The position numbers were made by a program, and so were the translations under genes. A DNA stretch of 64,000 nt from Alentia gelatinosa (lineage: Eukaryota > Annelida > Polychaeta > Phyllodocida > Polynoidae), in the NCBI GenBank assembly GCA_950022655.1, contig OX465579.1, positions 16,839,088-16,903,087 of the forward strand. Direction: 5' to 3'. Shown one piece after another: positions 45,201 to 54,182 of the stretch; position 1 is the stretch's first letter, and each line of letters opens with the position of its first letter. The notes under the pieces are model-generated. The model did no database searches, was not told where the DNA came from, and saw only the letters and a list, made by a program, of their open reading frames with translations.

Positions 45201-48200
45201 TAGACATGAGAAGTAAACATACCATTCATCGTCAGTAAGACCAGCAGGACATTTATATATTGAGAAAAATGGTGAGTTAACATTCATTTTTATTAATGGA
45301 AATTGCAGATCTAATTATGCCTAAGACGTATGAGAATAACATGGCTTCGTCAATAATTGTTAAAAGCGGCTTCATGCTTAACATTTGACGTTAAATGCTC
45401 CGGTTAGCGTGTGGTAGATTTAGTGTAATTAGGAATTATAGTATAAAATTATGCAAAGCTACGTTTTTTTTAATTCTTTTTTATTTTTTTATTTAGGAAT
45501 GTGAATTGAAGTGTCACACTAGATGTCTAAAACTGTTTGGTTTCTGAGAATGTTAGCTAAGACTGAACCAAGAGAATATATGAAAAAAGGTCAAACTAAC
45601 GTAGCAAGTGCCCAGCTACATGTAAGGCCGATCGATCAAGGCAAATTGGAAAGGGTTTCCAAAATATGTGCTGCATTGGAGACTCCGCTCCTAACCGAGG
45701 TCTCAGGAGGATTTCCTGGGAATCCAGCAGTGAGTTCAATATCACCAGAAATTAGGTGTTTTTCAAGGGTTTAGAGTATCTTCGGAGTTTCTTGACTTCC
45801 TCAAGGAATGTAAGATTTGTGATCAGATATAATGGAGAAGAGTAAGATGCCTCGATCTACCAGGCAGCATACCTTGTCATTCCAACAGGATAAGCATATT
45901 TTAGTAAAGTAAACCAAAGTAAGTCTAATTGGACGTTAAACTACCCCAAGCATATTTTTTTTTAACTTTTCCTCTCATTTAGTTCGCGTATGCTTGCTTA
46001 TCAAACTAAACACTATTATTATTTTGTTTTCCCAAAAAATCTCTCCTAAAAAATCAGTGGTGTCAGGGGATTTATTTTGGCATCCCCATGATTTTTGAAG
46101 ACATTTTTTTCTTTTCTTTTATTATTTTGGGCAAAACGTCTTCTATACCGTTGAGGGTATCCTCCATCCCTTAAGTGGGTTATTTCAATCCATGGATAAT
46201 TTTTTTTTTGGGGGGGGGGGAAGGCTTGGCGAGATAAGACGTCTTTTCGATACTATTAGTATTTTTGTTTAGCGTCTACTTTACATGTCTTTGTTTAGTT
46301 ATGTAGCTTTACCAGCTTAGCAAAATGTAAAGAAATATCGTGATCTGAACAGTAAACTAGTATTGGTTTTTGGTATTGTTATTTTGAAAAGTATTGGTTC
46401 AATTTTATCAATTAAAAACACAATTAACGTCATATTTCTTTACAAAGGAGAACATTCTCTGTCAGCCTAAGATTAAGCTCTATTTTCAACCAGAATGTCA
46501 GCTGCATAGCCATAGACGTAAGTGCAATTTGTCTGAGACAAATCTCCCTCTTCACGGGAAATGGTACTGGGACCTGTACGTATGGCTGTTCTATGTCATT
46601 TGACTTTCCTGCTCCGCGATTCACGTCCCGTTCCTGTTAAAAGCCACTGCCATTCACCACGGCCCGTTCTGTCTGTATCAGGCGGGTAAAACGACGTCAC
46701 ACAAATGCGGTCTATGAATTGTTGACGTCAGTTGGACTAACTTAACAATGCGGGAGCGCGAGTGAACTTGTTATCGATTGATTTCGCATATTTATGCTAT
46801 TCAAACTGTATTGTGTGAATGCCCTACATTAGTCTCCTCAATGTTTGGTCATTTTAGTTGTTAAAGGGAGTTTTAAGTACGTCTCCGAACTCACGATTGA
46901 TTGATAATGACAAGTCCACCTATATTGCTCATGTGGGCAACACGATAAATTTCGTCATTGAGCCAAACATTGGGGACAGCGGTTGTGAATGTTATTTATA
47001 ATACACCCCTAGCATTGGGCAGTATTTCATTGCTGTTCACATACTATTGTAAAATTGGATGAGTTTTAATCTTGGCCACCGTATGCCACGACTGGAGTTT
47101 GGCATAGTGACTTCATGAGGCAAAGCTGAGTGAAGTCCGGAGCCAAAACTCCAGGAGTGGCATGCGGTGGCCAAGATTAAAACTCATCCAGGTTTTGATT
47201 TTATCCTACCCCGTCTCCTCGATTTTGGAATATTATGTGATAAAAATTCTGTATGCCACTAGTGGCATATTGAAATTCAATGTTAAGCCTATGGGATTTT
47301 ATATTAGGGGTAGGATAAAGGTACAGTAGATCCCCGCCTAATGGACACCCTTTGTAAGCTGACACCCCATGTTAACGGACACCTTTTCTCGGAACGGATC
47401 CCTCTATTAGATGTTTATTTTAACCTTGTGTAAGCAGACACCCCGCGTTAGCGGATACTTTGGTCAGAAAAGAAGGGTGGTCACTTACGCGGGGTTCTAC
47501 TGTGTATAGTATTACGTATGAAAGTATGAACTTTTAATCTCTTTTTTTTTCAAATTTGACTTTCGAGGTAGCATCGACTGCAATAAGTGTTCCTGACCTT
47601 TTTTGCCAAGATTTGGTTTAAGAAATAGGCCTAGCTAAAATTCTTAGGCACTCACATTAATGTTTAAGAGGAAATCTTATCATCTATTTAGAATAGGAGT
47701 AACAACTCATCCTCTCCTTGGTTTGTATTGATCAAGCACTACTCTACGAAGATACTGTTCATAAGTTAGAATTGTAAGTTAGAAAGTACTTTACACTAAA
47801 ACTTATCTACAGATATCACTTATTAAGATTCATCTCATATTCTTCATAGAAATAACTAATCTATCAATTTAACTTCACTCTGTCCAACTGTCCTTTGGTC
47901 TGGATATTGTTCTGACATTTCAATCATCAGATTTTTATCTTCACCTCTGAACCACAATAATAGGAAACGTCCCTACCGTGGACGAAATGGTTCCCCTTAG
48001 GGGTCAGTCGTCAATTTCATACTGCCTGATGCCATAGGCGGAAGGCCATATAAAATCAACGACTTACCGAGACCAAGAACCGTTTCCGCCACAGCAAGGA
48101 TGATTGCTTATTGTTATATACGTCAAATCGATGAAAAACGTCATTTTGATGACTTGTTAAGTCGCAGTCACAGCGGGCACAAACATTATTATTATTATTA

Positions 48201-48508
48201 CTACACCCCTAGCAGCGGGCAGTATTTGATAGACATTTGCACACAGGTATATAATAATATTTGTTTCCTGATATCTTCGCAGTTTCTTGGATGACGAGGA
48301 CAACCCTCTGAGCTTGCTGCCCACTCGGCGGACGTCGCGATACGGCAGTCGGCACAAAAGTCGCAGTTTCGATGTGACCTTCGGGAGTGATGACATTCAC
48401 GTGGAACCTGACCTCATGTTCAAGTCACATCCTCGGACCACCAGCCGAGCCGTGCGTAGTTCCGTGGAGCGACTGGAGAAAACAGCGGACGATCTTTTCC
48501 AGTTATAG
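27224..48508 (+). CDS. LYSMD1: LysM and putative peptidoglycan-binding domain protein (LYSMD1/2 type), three exons
   Basis: Seen: exons 27224-27391 (56 codons), 36298-36638 and 48283-48508 join in phase (phase 0, then phase 2) into 244 residues. The LysM domain spans about residues 37-82 and is split by intron 1 between GDTLQGIALKYSST and MEQIKRVNSIWTNDSLFLRE. A Ser-rich linker, a KDYFSKFDNSLAQIRSSVQE helix and a basic C-terminus ending DDLFQL follow. No signal peptide or membrane segment is visible, unlike LYSMD3/4. Known of the family: LYSMD1/2 are small intracellular LysM proteins of poorly defined role. The C-terminal block with TSR and ending F-K/Q-L looks closer to LYSMD1 than LYSMD2 from memory, so the symbol is tentative. 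The start codon fits the family and lies 540 bp from NSMCE1. Confidence 0.88.
27480..28060. repeat. Inverted copy of the TTATGTCAGAACT repeat with GGACACTACGCTT motifs
   Basis: Contains GGACACTACGCTT-type words several times and ends with TTATTGACAGAGTTCTGACA. It is interrupted at 28069 by the next element and resumes at 28877 with CACCCACTAAAACC. Confidence 0.6.
28069..28868. mobile_element. hAT-like element with subterminal CCGGCCCC repeats
   Basis: The 8-bp direct repeat CTGTCAGT at 28061-28068 and 28869-28876 brackets it. Both arms consist of several CCGGCCCCYRGGCG-like units in inverted orientation. The centre includes telomere-like sequence. No transposase. The 8-bp target and subterminal repeats suggest hAT. 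Confidence 0.7.
28581..28656. repeat. Inverted telomere-like repeat
   Basis: Degenerate CCCTAA/CCTAAA units run to about 28615 and then invert to TAGGGTTAGG and TTTAGGGTTAG, followed by CCTAACCCTAAA. It is interstitial, inside the hAT-like element. Confidence 0.8.
29148..29440. mobile_element. Element with subterminal GGACGCCTTGAGCC repeats, copy 2
   Basis: The left end CAGGGGAATTGGACGCCTTG and right end GGCGTCCATAAACC match the copy at 25490-25810 in reverse. The middle carries GGGTTAGGGTTAG. Confidence 0.65.
29445..30190. other. No supported gene
   Basis: AT-rich intron sequence with an A/TA low-complexity patch at 29765-29820. Short ORFs have no recognisable product. Confidence 0.4.
30275..30831 (-). 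pseudogene. C-terminal relic of a LINE reverse transcriptase
   Basis: The frame at 30831-30613 contains NLFLPRPKKERFRKSAVYSG and MLWNSLTLP, typical of the last residues of LINE ORF2 proteins. CTCAATAAAAGAC downstream on the minus strand could be its polyadenylation end. The same flanking repeat appears on both sides (30190-30275 and 30815-30890, also at 59810-59960), suggesting the relic interrupted an older repeat in LYSMD intron 1. Confidence 0.6.
30928..31085 (-). other. Candidate orphan exon, minus strand, in LYSMD intron 1
   Basis: 158 nt bounded by an AG acceptor (CTACAG) and a GTGAGT donor, open in one frame: IPLDWRIAHDIDPKQWVSES, then NLNGHLSDLVISLAALDLSW. Composition is more coding-like than its neighbours. 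I do not recognise the protein and find no partner exons. It could be an exon of a nested gene, a captured exon in a transposon, or chance. Confidence 0.3.
31500..31545. repeat. Poly-C tract followed by CA microsatellite
   Basis: About 19 C residues, then CACA repeats. Homopolymer length may be uncertain. Confidence 0.9.
32477..32790. mobile_element. Two-module foldback, ATACGG family
   Basis: Hairpin module: CGATCTGAGTGGCCGTATTC pairs with GAATACGGCCACACAGATCG, with an inner GTTGACGCGTAGTA/GCGTAGCGTCAAC stem. Second module: TTTATTACTCAC to GTGGGTAATAAA with CCATAGGCTTAGTAT (inverted core) and repeated CCGTATC words. A related half is at 56190-56330. Confidence 0.75.
33520..34100. mobile_element. 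Pogo/Tigger-like element with TA duplication, holding a nested SINE
   Basis: Ends CAGTGGAACCCAGCATAAG and CTTATGCGGGGTCCTACTG, flanked by TA at 33518-33519 and 34101-34102. The interior is about 400 bp longer than the 179-bp relative at 47324-47502, and the excess includes a tRNA-like SINE. Confidence 0.75.
33770..33905 (+). mobile_element. tRNA-derived SINE, second copy
   Basis: GTTGGCTCAGTGGTTAAGGC (A box), GACTTGAAATCCCAAGG and GATTCAAGTCCCA (B box) form a tRNA-like head. CAGTGGTAGATTTACTGC follows, identical to the SINE at 20669-21010. Exact ends are not resolved. Confidence 0.7.
34235..34450. mobile_element. Two-module foldback, TATCTCACCCC type
   Basis: TATCTCACCCCTGGTATTTT begins a module containing CAATAGACTTAACATTGG and ending GGATGAGATAAA. 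A worn hairpin half follows with GATGGGATACGAGCTC. CTCGTATCC in the first module mirrors GGATACGAG in the second. Confidence 0.6.
34985..35330. repeat. TTATGTCAGAACT-family repeat, inverted copy
   Basis: Contains TTGACAAAGTTCTGACATAG and GCATGCTGGCTACGAAG-like text, as at 27780-28050 and 28880-28930. Confidence 0.55.
35430..35739. mobile_element. MITE with GGGACCTGTTTCACTAGT ends
   Basis: Imperfect inverted ends of about 31 bp, with an additional internal copy near 35575. No clean target duplication is visible. Confidence 0.65.
36004..36243. repeat. ATT microsatellite just upstream of LYSMD exon 2
   Basis: About 240 bp of TTA/ATT triplets with two similar T-run interruptions (GATTATTATTATT followed by poly-T). 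It ends 55 nt before the exon 2 acceptor. Confidence 0.95.
36298..36638 (+). CDS. LYSMD1: LYSMD exon 2 (residues 57-169)
   Basis: The acceptor CCAACACAG precedes ATGGAGCAAATCAAG, giving MEQIKRVNSIWTNDSLFLRE and completing LysM. The donor GTAAGT is at 36639. 341 nt. The acceptor lies about 55 nt after a 240-bp ATT microsatellite. Confidence 0.92.
37539..37993. mobile_element. hAT-like MITE with GCCTGGAA repeats
   Basis: Ends CAGGGTTCGTACAG and TGTACGAACCCTG, flanked by ATTAAC at 37533-37538 and 37994-37999. Many copies of AGCCTGGAAAA occur inside. A fragment is nested in 2440-3228. Confidence 0.75.
38472..38640. mobile_element. MITE with GGGGCCATCCATAAAGTA end, copy 2
   Basis: The left end matches 24514-24674 and the right end is worn (AAGTGCGTGCATACTCTAAT). 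Confidence 0.65.
38995..39247. mobile_element. hAT-like MITE, CAGGGATGCCAGTT ends
   Basis: CAGGGATGCCAGTTAT pairs with CCCCAACTGGCACCCCTG. The target duplication is not clear. Related to 21018-22052 and 50986-51272. Confidence 0.6.
39250..42520. other. LYSMD intron 2, little recognisable structure
   Basis: AT-rich intron DNA with short ORFs only. GTAAGACGTGGCTATGAAAC...AAGCCGATGCTACCTTGATA (41400-41450) is an interspersed repeat with inverted relatives at 45090-45140 and 47560-47590. Confidence 0.45.
42525..42872. mobile_element. TA-flanked MITE with about 59-bp inverted ends
   Basis: GGGAGCCAAAGTGAACCC... and its mirror differ at two positions over about 59 bp, flanked by TA at 42523-42524 and 42873-42874. 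Tc1/mariner-like by target. Relatives are at 53836-54182 and, in part, 44760-44991. Confidence 0.85.
43310..44085. repeat. Short-unit minisatellite (GTTGTCAGACAT-like), interrupted
   Basis: Loose repeats of GGTTGTCAGACATT/GTTGTCAGTCATC run from 43325 to 43492 and from 43795 to 44085. The two halves are separated by a MITE at 43496-43794. Confidence 0.85.
43496..43794. mobile_element. MITE inserted in the minisatellite, ATT duplication
   Basis: Ends AGGCCTGTTTCCATTGGCC and GGCCAATGGAAATAGGCCT (19 bp, one mismatch), flanked by ATT at 43493-43495 and 43795-43797. PIF/Harbinger-like is possible from the 3-bp target. Confidence 0.8.
44222..44593. mobile_element. TTAA-flanked element with three 34-bp units
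   Basis: TTAA at 44218-44221 and 44594-44597, ends CCCTTTAAAG and CTGAAAGGG. AATGCCTCAAGGCATTATCC repeats near 44508-44580. It is a short relative of the NSMCE1 intron 5 element. Confidence 0.75.
44760..44991. mobile_element. Partial copy of the GGGAGCCAAAG TA-MITE
   Basis: Contains CAAACCCCCATAGCTTTAACACTAAACC-like text and ends CTCTTTGGCTCCC followed by TA, as in the 53836-54182 copy. The left end is lost. Confidence 0.6.
45150..47030. other. LYSMD intron 2, no supported gene
   Basis: An 83-codon plus-strand ORF at 45523-45774 has no recognisable motif. Poly-T and poly-G patches lie near 46200. Confidence 0.4.
47055..47323. mobile_element. Two-module foldback, TATGCCAC family, copy 1
   Basis: Hairpin 47055-47195: GATGAGTTTTAATCTTGGCC pairs with GGCCAAGATTAAAACTCATC. 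Second module: TTTTATCCTACCCC to GGGGTAGGATAAA with CAATGTTAAGCCTATGGG. TATGCCAC/GTGGCATA occurs in both modules. Copy 2 is at 61690-61997. Confidence 0.8.
47324..47502. mobile_element. Pogo/Tigger-like MITE, 179 bp
   Basis: Ends CAGTAGATCCCCGCCTAATG and ACGCGGGGTTCTACTG. Preceded by TA and followed by TG. It abuts the foldback on its left. Confidence 0.75.
47960..48250. repeat. Repeat arm upstream of LYSMD exon 3
   Basis: GTCAATTTCATACTGCCTGA, AAGTCGCAGTCACAGCGGGC and ACCCCTAGCAG match the reverse of 49920-50165. It ends about 35 nt before the exon 3 acceptor. Confidence 0.75.
48283..48508 (+). CDS. LYSMD1: LYSMD exon 3 (residues 170-244 and stop)
   Basis: The acceptor TCTTCGCAG is at 48274-48282. 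The split codon AA|T joins to FLDDEDNPLSLLPTRRTSRY, a basic serine-rich stretch, and ends EKTADDLFQL with TAG at 48506-48508. Codon use is GC-rich compared with the flanking AT-rich DNA. Confidence 0.88.
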
Positions 48509-48569
48509 CGATAACTCCGCTAGGTGCATACGTATCATCACACAGACACTTAGGGCGGTGTTAATTGTT

Positions 48570-48671
48570 ATTAAACACCATTTTCTCGTTAACTTGTACA
48601 GGGAATCGTTCATATGTGGCCAGGGACCCGGTTTTTTAAATACATGATAATCGTTAATAGCGATTATTAAA
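48570..48671 (+). promoter_or_regulatory. Candidate polyadenylation signals of LYSMD
   Basis: ATTAAA occurs at 48570-48575 and again at 48666-48671. The second lies inside a MITE (48623-48797), so the transposon may supply the 3' end. Neither is proven. Confidence 0.3.
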
Positions 48672-48797
48672 GATTCAAGATGTTTTTTAAGATAAATGGA
48701 ACGACCATTGCGCCAATGGTTCGAGAGTTATCACCAAATGTATGATGATTACAAAACGGTCGCTATTAACGATTATCTCGTCTAGAAAACGGGTCCC
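48623..48797. mobile_element. MITE in or just past the LYSMD 3' UTR
   Basis: Long imperfect inverted ends: GGGACCCG followed within 20 bp by GATAATCGTTAATAGCG, mirrored on the right. No clear target duplication (CA left, AG right). It begins 115 bp after the stop codon. Confidence 0.65.
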
Positions 48798-49164
48798 AGG
48801 TATCAACTGAGTTTTATGTAAATCAAGCCATTTCATTGCCATCACATTCACAACTAGCATGACACCATCTAGTTTAAATTTAGAAAATGAGTTATTTGCT
48901 GGATATGGATAAACTGTCGAGTCTTCACTAAGGCTGGGATCACAGCTCCAGAGCACATTTTATGGCAGTGGCACTTTATCCAGTTATAGAAATTGTATCA
49001 CGGTATCAGCTGTTACAAAGGAAATCAAAATAGTCGCATTTCCTTTCTATACCAGAGAAATTGTACAAACCACTCAAAGTAAGAAGTGGAGTATTGTCAA
49101 CAAAAGAAATATAATCGAGGTTTGGGTTGGCAGAAAAGTCCTGCAATAATTCAGTAACAACAAA

Positions 49165-49505
49165 CATATCTTTGCTTTTATTATCCACATAATACAAAGT
49201 GTCCATAAAAACATATAGGGAGTGTGTAGCACCATACCCGGAGCATACAGATATGTTTTATGCTCCAGGTTCTAATGAAGCACGCATACGGAAAGATAGT
49301 GCGCACCCAATTGAACTAATATTGGTATGCCCCCTGTCAGAAAAAAGGTGGATGATAAATACAATATAGACTGGTTTCGGATAAAAGCGGTTGTATATTT
49401 CTCTGAGTTTACCCAACGCAATATCCTCACATGCGCTCGGATATTAATACACATCAACTCCTCGGAGCATACGACCGCTTGTATCTGAGTCGATATTGTG
49501 TATGT
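49165..49505. mobile_element. Two-module foldback, GTATGC family
   Basis: TTTATTATCCACATAATACA opens the second module (with GCATACGG words) and AAGGTGGATGATAAATAC closes it. The hairpin GACTGGTTTCGGATAAAAGC ... GCTTGTATCTGAGTCGATA follows. Inverted relative to 59029-59375. Confidence 0.75.
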
Positions 49506-49919
49506 ATAAATTCCACCAATGTACAATAGCTCCAAATGAAATAGTAACAACCATCATGCTCATCAGTTTACAAACCTAGCATTTTAATCATCGTGTTAAG
49601 GATTCCTATTTAATTATCAGCAAGTCAGATAAATTCCTTAAATTATTTATAATTTTGTACAATATTCAAATCATCTGATCATCCTTGTCATTCACAGAGC
49701 TTGAAGGTATATATATATATGAAGTAGTAGAAAAGAGCAATATGATTATTAAGTCATGGACAATTTATAATCTCCTCTGTTAAAGGCTCGCTCATCATTT
49801 TGCTTTTAAGTTACGCAAGAGATGCTGTATTATAAAGATGATTTGTGGAAAAATATTTAATTCTTTTATTGTATACTCTAGCTTACAGCAAGTATGAGTA
49901 ATTATTACCTGTGTCCGAA

Positions 49920-50165
49920 TGTCTATTAAATACTGCTAGGGGTGCAGAAATAATAATGTTCGTGCCCACTGTGACTGCGACTTTCTAAGTCATTAAAATG
50001 GCGTTTTTAAGTATTTTAAGGTAGATAATGATAATAATCAAACGTCCAAACGGTGTACAAAACGTTTCTCGTTCTCGGCCAGTTGTCGATTCTATACAGA
50101 CTTCCACCTATGGCGTCAGGCCGTATGAAATCGACGGTGGACCTCGAACAACAAACGTTTCACCC
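49920..50165. repeat. Inverted arm downstream of LYSMD exon 3
   Basis: Reverse-oriented relative of 47960-48250 (TATTAAATACTGCTAGGGGT, CACTGTGACTGCGACTT). The 123-codon ORF at 50028-50399 overlaps it and is not a gene. Confidence 0.75.
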
Positions 50166-50584
50166 ACAGTAAGGACGTTTCCTCATAATACTACTCTAAC
50201 AATGTGTTCGATTTGCCACCTCAATCAGATCTGGAGAGGATTCATGACAGTTTCTACAGTAAATATCCTGCCGGATGCTCAAACTGGGTACAAACTCTCA
50301 TCGGGTAATGCAGTGATGCTTAAAATTCTTCAGGAGACTCCAAGTCGTACTCCGGTTTTGTATAACCATGTTGTAATCATATATCCTCCAATATCCTAGT
50401 CAATCAAGAGAAATATAAAAACACATGTTACGTGTACACTTGAGAAAGGTGAAGGTGATTGCTCTGAGCATTGTTGAACTAATGCTATTGGTAAATATAT
50501 CTTGTCTAAAAAAATGTATTAGAAGTGTTTGAGTTGTTTCCCCATTCTGTTAAAATGCTGCATTAGAAGCCATCTTGATGTTCG

Positions 50585-50808
50585 TAGAAGGAAACTCATG
50601 AGATGAAAATAACTTGTTTGACTGCAAGTTATTTTCATCGCGTGGGTTCCTTGATTTTATCTCACCCCGTATACGTGATCAGAAACATTAATAATCAATA
50701 AAAATAACTTAGGCATTAAATATTGGGTACACTACCTTCACGGCCATGGAGTATGAGTTCTTAACGTTAAGTCTGTAGAGAAAAATACTAGGGTGAGATA
50801 AATGTGTA
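50585..50808. mobile_element. Two-module foldback, TTATCTCACCCC type
   Basis: Hairpin GATGAAAATAACTTG/CAAGTTATTTTCATC at 50600-50640, then TTATCTCACCCCGTATACG to GGGTGAGATAA with AACGTTAAGTCTGTAG. Second-module-only relatives are at 23530-23640 (NSMCE1 intron 4) and 60480-60545. Confidence 0.7.
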
Positions 50809-50985
50809 TATTTGTCGTATCTGAATACATTATTCTGGAATGTTCATATGAAATCTACTCTTAATCATGGTGAAGTGCGACAGATAATATTATGTCATCA
50901 AAATGCTAAAGAGATTAGACAAACATAAACCGTAGTTGTGAACTAAGGCCAACGTAAAATAGCAAGTACCTGTTAGTTGATTCAA

Positions 50986-51272
50986 CAGGGATGTCAGTTT
51001 TCCTTTTTTCCACGGAATTCCGTGTTTTCATTTTTGGAATAAGAAACCCTTTTTTCTTGTGTAGAGTGAACATAACTTATGAATACTCAAATCAGCCATC
51101 ACATACGACTCCCCAATTATGCTGTCTCCAGACCCATGTTACGTACTGATAATGTTATTTGTATCTACTATATTTTAGGTCTTTTTGGTGTATATATAGA
51201 TCTAATGTCTAACCCTGTATTGCCAGGTAAATTTTTCCTGATTTTTTTCTGACCCCAACTGACATCCTTGAT
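50986..51272. mobile_element. hAT-like MITE, CAGGGATGTCAGTT ends
   Basis: CAGGGATGTCAGTTTTCC pairs with CCCCAACTGACATCCTTG. The flanks share no clear 8-bp duplication. Confidence 0.6.
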
Positions 51273-51663
51273 TAAAGACTGACGCATTCTATGAGAGCAT
51301 CCCTAACTCAATCTTAGTCAGAATACATGTGTCGACACAGATGTATCATTCACGACACGCAATTATCACATGTCCATGCCAAATATATAGGACTTGGGCT
51401 TTTTCAAACCACCAATGACAAAGTCAAAATACTATAATTAAACGACGATTTGAGATATGTGACAGGGTAGTACAGGTCTTGTTCACTAGGGGGCAGCTGT
51501 GTTTGGGACCAGGAAGTTCGATTTGGTTTATGTTTCGTCCCAGTTACTGCAGAAAGGGTCACACCATTAGGGAATCTTTATGTTGAGATCTTGGTGAAGG
51601 AATCTTACTACTTTTCTGTGGTGTAGTTCCTGACCTTGAAAGCCATGCAGGCGGAACTATAAA

Positions 51664-52006
51664 GGGCTGGTTCCACCAACATGATGGATTTTCCATGTTA
51701 TATCCTGGTATATCTTGTTATATCTTACAGTATCGCGATCTATTTTACCTCCTTTGTCATGACACGTCGCGTGTGATGGTTTGTGTATTTTTTTTGCGAT
51801 GGCGTATGTCTATTTTGGTGCTCCACCACTGTGACACCTCACAATCTATTGCAGACATATCGCATTAAGAGCAAGACAAAGGTGCTTAACCAGACCGTTG
51901 GTTCGCGGCAAAAATGCACACTGCTACTCGAATCTTAGCAGGATTTAGCAAGACAACCAAATTGTGACAAATCTTGCTATATTTTGTATGTTGGTGGAAC
52001 CAGCAC
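51664..52006. mobile_element. TTAA-flanked MITE, GGTTCCACCAACA family, copy 2
   Basis: Ends GGGCTGGTTCCACCAACA and TGTTGGTGGAACCAGCAC. TTAA follows at 52007-52010 and TAAA (probably mutated) precedes. Confidence 0.75.
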
Positions 52007-52011
52007 TTAAT

Positions 52012-52275
52012 GCCCAGTTCATACTGTGCGACTTGAGCGACTGTGTGAACTGCACGCTTCCCACTAGTCTGCGACTTAGCCTACCAGGTACCTCCAGTCG
52101 TCCACTGAAGGTATTTCAGGGAGACCCAGTTGCAAGCATTTTGAATATCAAACCTATTCGATATTTGATATCCCTAGTCGCCGACGTACACCCAATCGCA
52201 AGCAATTTAATAGGTCCAGTCTCAGGCTAGGTACCGCTAGTTGCAAGCCCTCCAGTCGCACAATGTGAACGGGAC
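52012..52275. mobile_element. MITE with GCCCAGTTCATACTGTGCGA end
   Basis: The left end pairs with AGTCGCACAATGTGAACGGGAC. TTAAT flanks both sides (52007-52011 and 52276-52280). It directly abuts the previous element and shares its TTAA. Confidence 0.7.
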
Positions 52276-52284
52276 TTAATCATG

Positions 52285-53830
52285 ATCGTGCCACGTTCAA
52301 ACTAAAACGTATCACAGCCACCTTCCCACCCGTGTTATGTGCCACCAACTACCAAGGTGCCACCAACTTCCAAGGTGTTTATAATGTGTTCACTGAGCCA
52401 TACCAGCACAACTGTACAAACCAGTCACCACCTTCAGTAGGCCGTAGTCACGTACAGAGCAGGACTATTTTTGTGAATACATTCTTTGGATAAAAAAGCG
52501 TAAACATATGTGAAAAATACATATGTAATATATCCCCCTATTTTTAAAAAGAAACCTAGACTAGATGGATGTGATATGCGTGTTGTATTGGTGCACTTTA
52601 TATCTAGTTTGGGGGTCCTGTATTTATAATTCAGACAAAGAAAGAAATCGGGATTGTATTTTAGTTTGACTAGAATTCGATTCCTGATTCAAATAGTCTG
52701 CGAAAAAGAAATCCTGCAATTCTCTTTTAGGTTTACGGGATGAGGCTTCATTTATTTAGATTCCTTCGATTGTGATATATAATTAATTTTCTCAAGATTT
52801 TTGGAAAAATAATTTCAAATCACCTATAATTAGGCATTAGATAAAGTTTAGCATTTGAGGGTAGGACTTTTAAGAGAGACCAATCATGTCAATATCTACC
52901 AAAATTATAGTCATTATAGATAGAAGTATTTCCATGAACGTACTGCTAAGATCATTGCCTGAGTATTTGAGCGCTACATGACAGAGCCACAGCTTAATGA
53001 AAACATTTTTAATTGACATTTTTCAGGATATATTAATGTTTTAATGATCTGTTCTCCATAAATGCATTGGTTTTTAAACATCATTTATGCCTTACTGCTT
53101 GTATATATGTATTATTCAATGCCTAGTCTTTGTTTATATTACTCTCCTTCTGTAATGCTAAGCTGGTGAGACTTTTTTTAATTAGATTTTTTTATACTGG
53201 TGTTATAGCCAAGTCTCATTAATCTTATTTTCAATCTAGTCAATTCGTGGTCTTCCTGGTTATCAAGTAGATGTGATTTTTTTTTTTTTTTTTGATGTGA
53301 TCTAAGATGCCCAAGCTCTATCAGCATTTCTGGTCTGTGTAGTTATTATTTAAGTATCAATAGCTTTTCATGACAAGATAATGCCTCGCTGCTAACACAT
53401 ATATTTGCTTCATAGCCATCATTCTCAACACATTCCAAGTTATATACGAGTCAAATGTTGTTATTTGACTTGTATTACGTGATGGTGATGTAATCTATGC
53501 GTACTCCAGCACTCACTTGGTCTCCAGTAAAAGTATCGGACTTGAAAATCTAGTATTTCGAAATTACTCTCATTATCAGTACTGCCGTTCTAAACAGCTG
53601 TTAAAGCTCGAATAAACGTCCATTAAAAAAACAATTAAAAATGGTAAGAATATAATCAGGGTGTAATTTGAACAGAAATTGTCTTTTTACCAGCATGTTA
53701 CATAATGCTCGATTTTTTAAAAGAAATTTGTTGTACAGACTTCAAACATATTGTTGTTAAAATTCTTCTACAAACCCCCTGTGGTCTGAGGGGTCTGTGG
53801 GTGTTTTTAGTTGAACAAATGTCTTCAAAC
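52285..53830. other. No supported gene
   Basis: AT-rich intergenic DNA with a poly-T run near 53278-53293 and CAAGTCTCATTAATC-like repeat text near 53215. ORFs have no recognisable product. Confidence 0.4.
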
Positions 53831-53835
53831 GTATA

Positions 53836-54182
53836 TGGAGCCAAAGTGAACCCGTTGCAACCACAGATAGCCGGTTACCAAATACAATTTCCGGGTATAG
53901 GCGCTCAGTACTTTGACTATGTAAGTTTGAGATTATATGTGTCATTCTCCAATCTTTAAGATCCAAATATTTAATAAACTTAACTGTCATCGTAGTTTCG
54001 AAACAGAGTTATTCAGAGACGATAGTAGTAAACTACACTTCAAAAGTAACAAAAGAGACCAAAAACGAAAGTCTAGCCTCAAACCCCCATAGCTTTAGCA
54101 CTAAGCCTCGTTCTTACTGGCCACCGGAAACGGTGTTTTGTAGGTGGGTATCTGTGGTTTCAGCGGGTTCACTTTGGCTCCC
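53836..54182. mobile_element. TA-flanked MITE, copy 2 of the GGGAGCCAAAG family
   Basis: The left end TGGAGCCAAAGTGAACCC is worn, and the right end CACTTTGGCTCCC is intact with TA following. Same length as 42525-42872. Confidence 0.8.

Noticed and set aside
45523..45774. 83-residue plus-strand ORF in LYSMD intron 2
   Set aside because: No recognisable domain, splice context or repeat relation. The length is within chance.
49272..49550. 92-residue ORF with FQIQAVVCSEE-like text, also seen at 59029
   Set aside because: Translations of the GTATGC-family foldback hairpin. The similarity is DNA-level repeat identity, not a protein family.
50028..50399. 123-residue plus-strand ORF
   Set aside because: It overlaps an interspersed repeat that recurs inverted at 47960-48250 and shows no protein motif.
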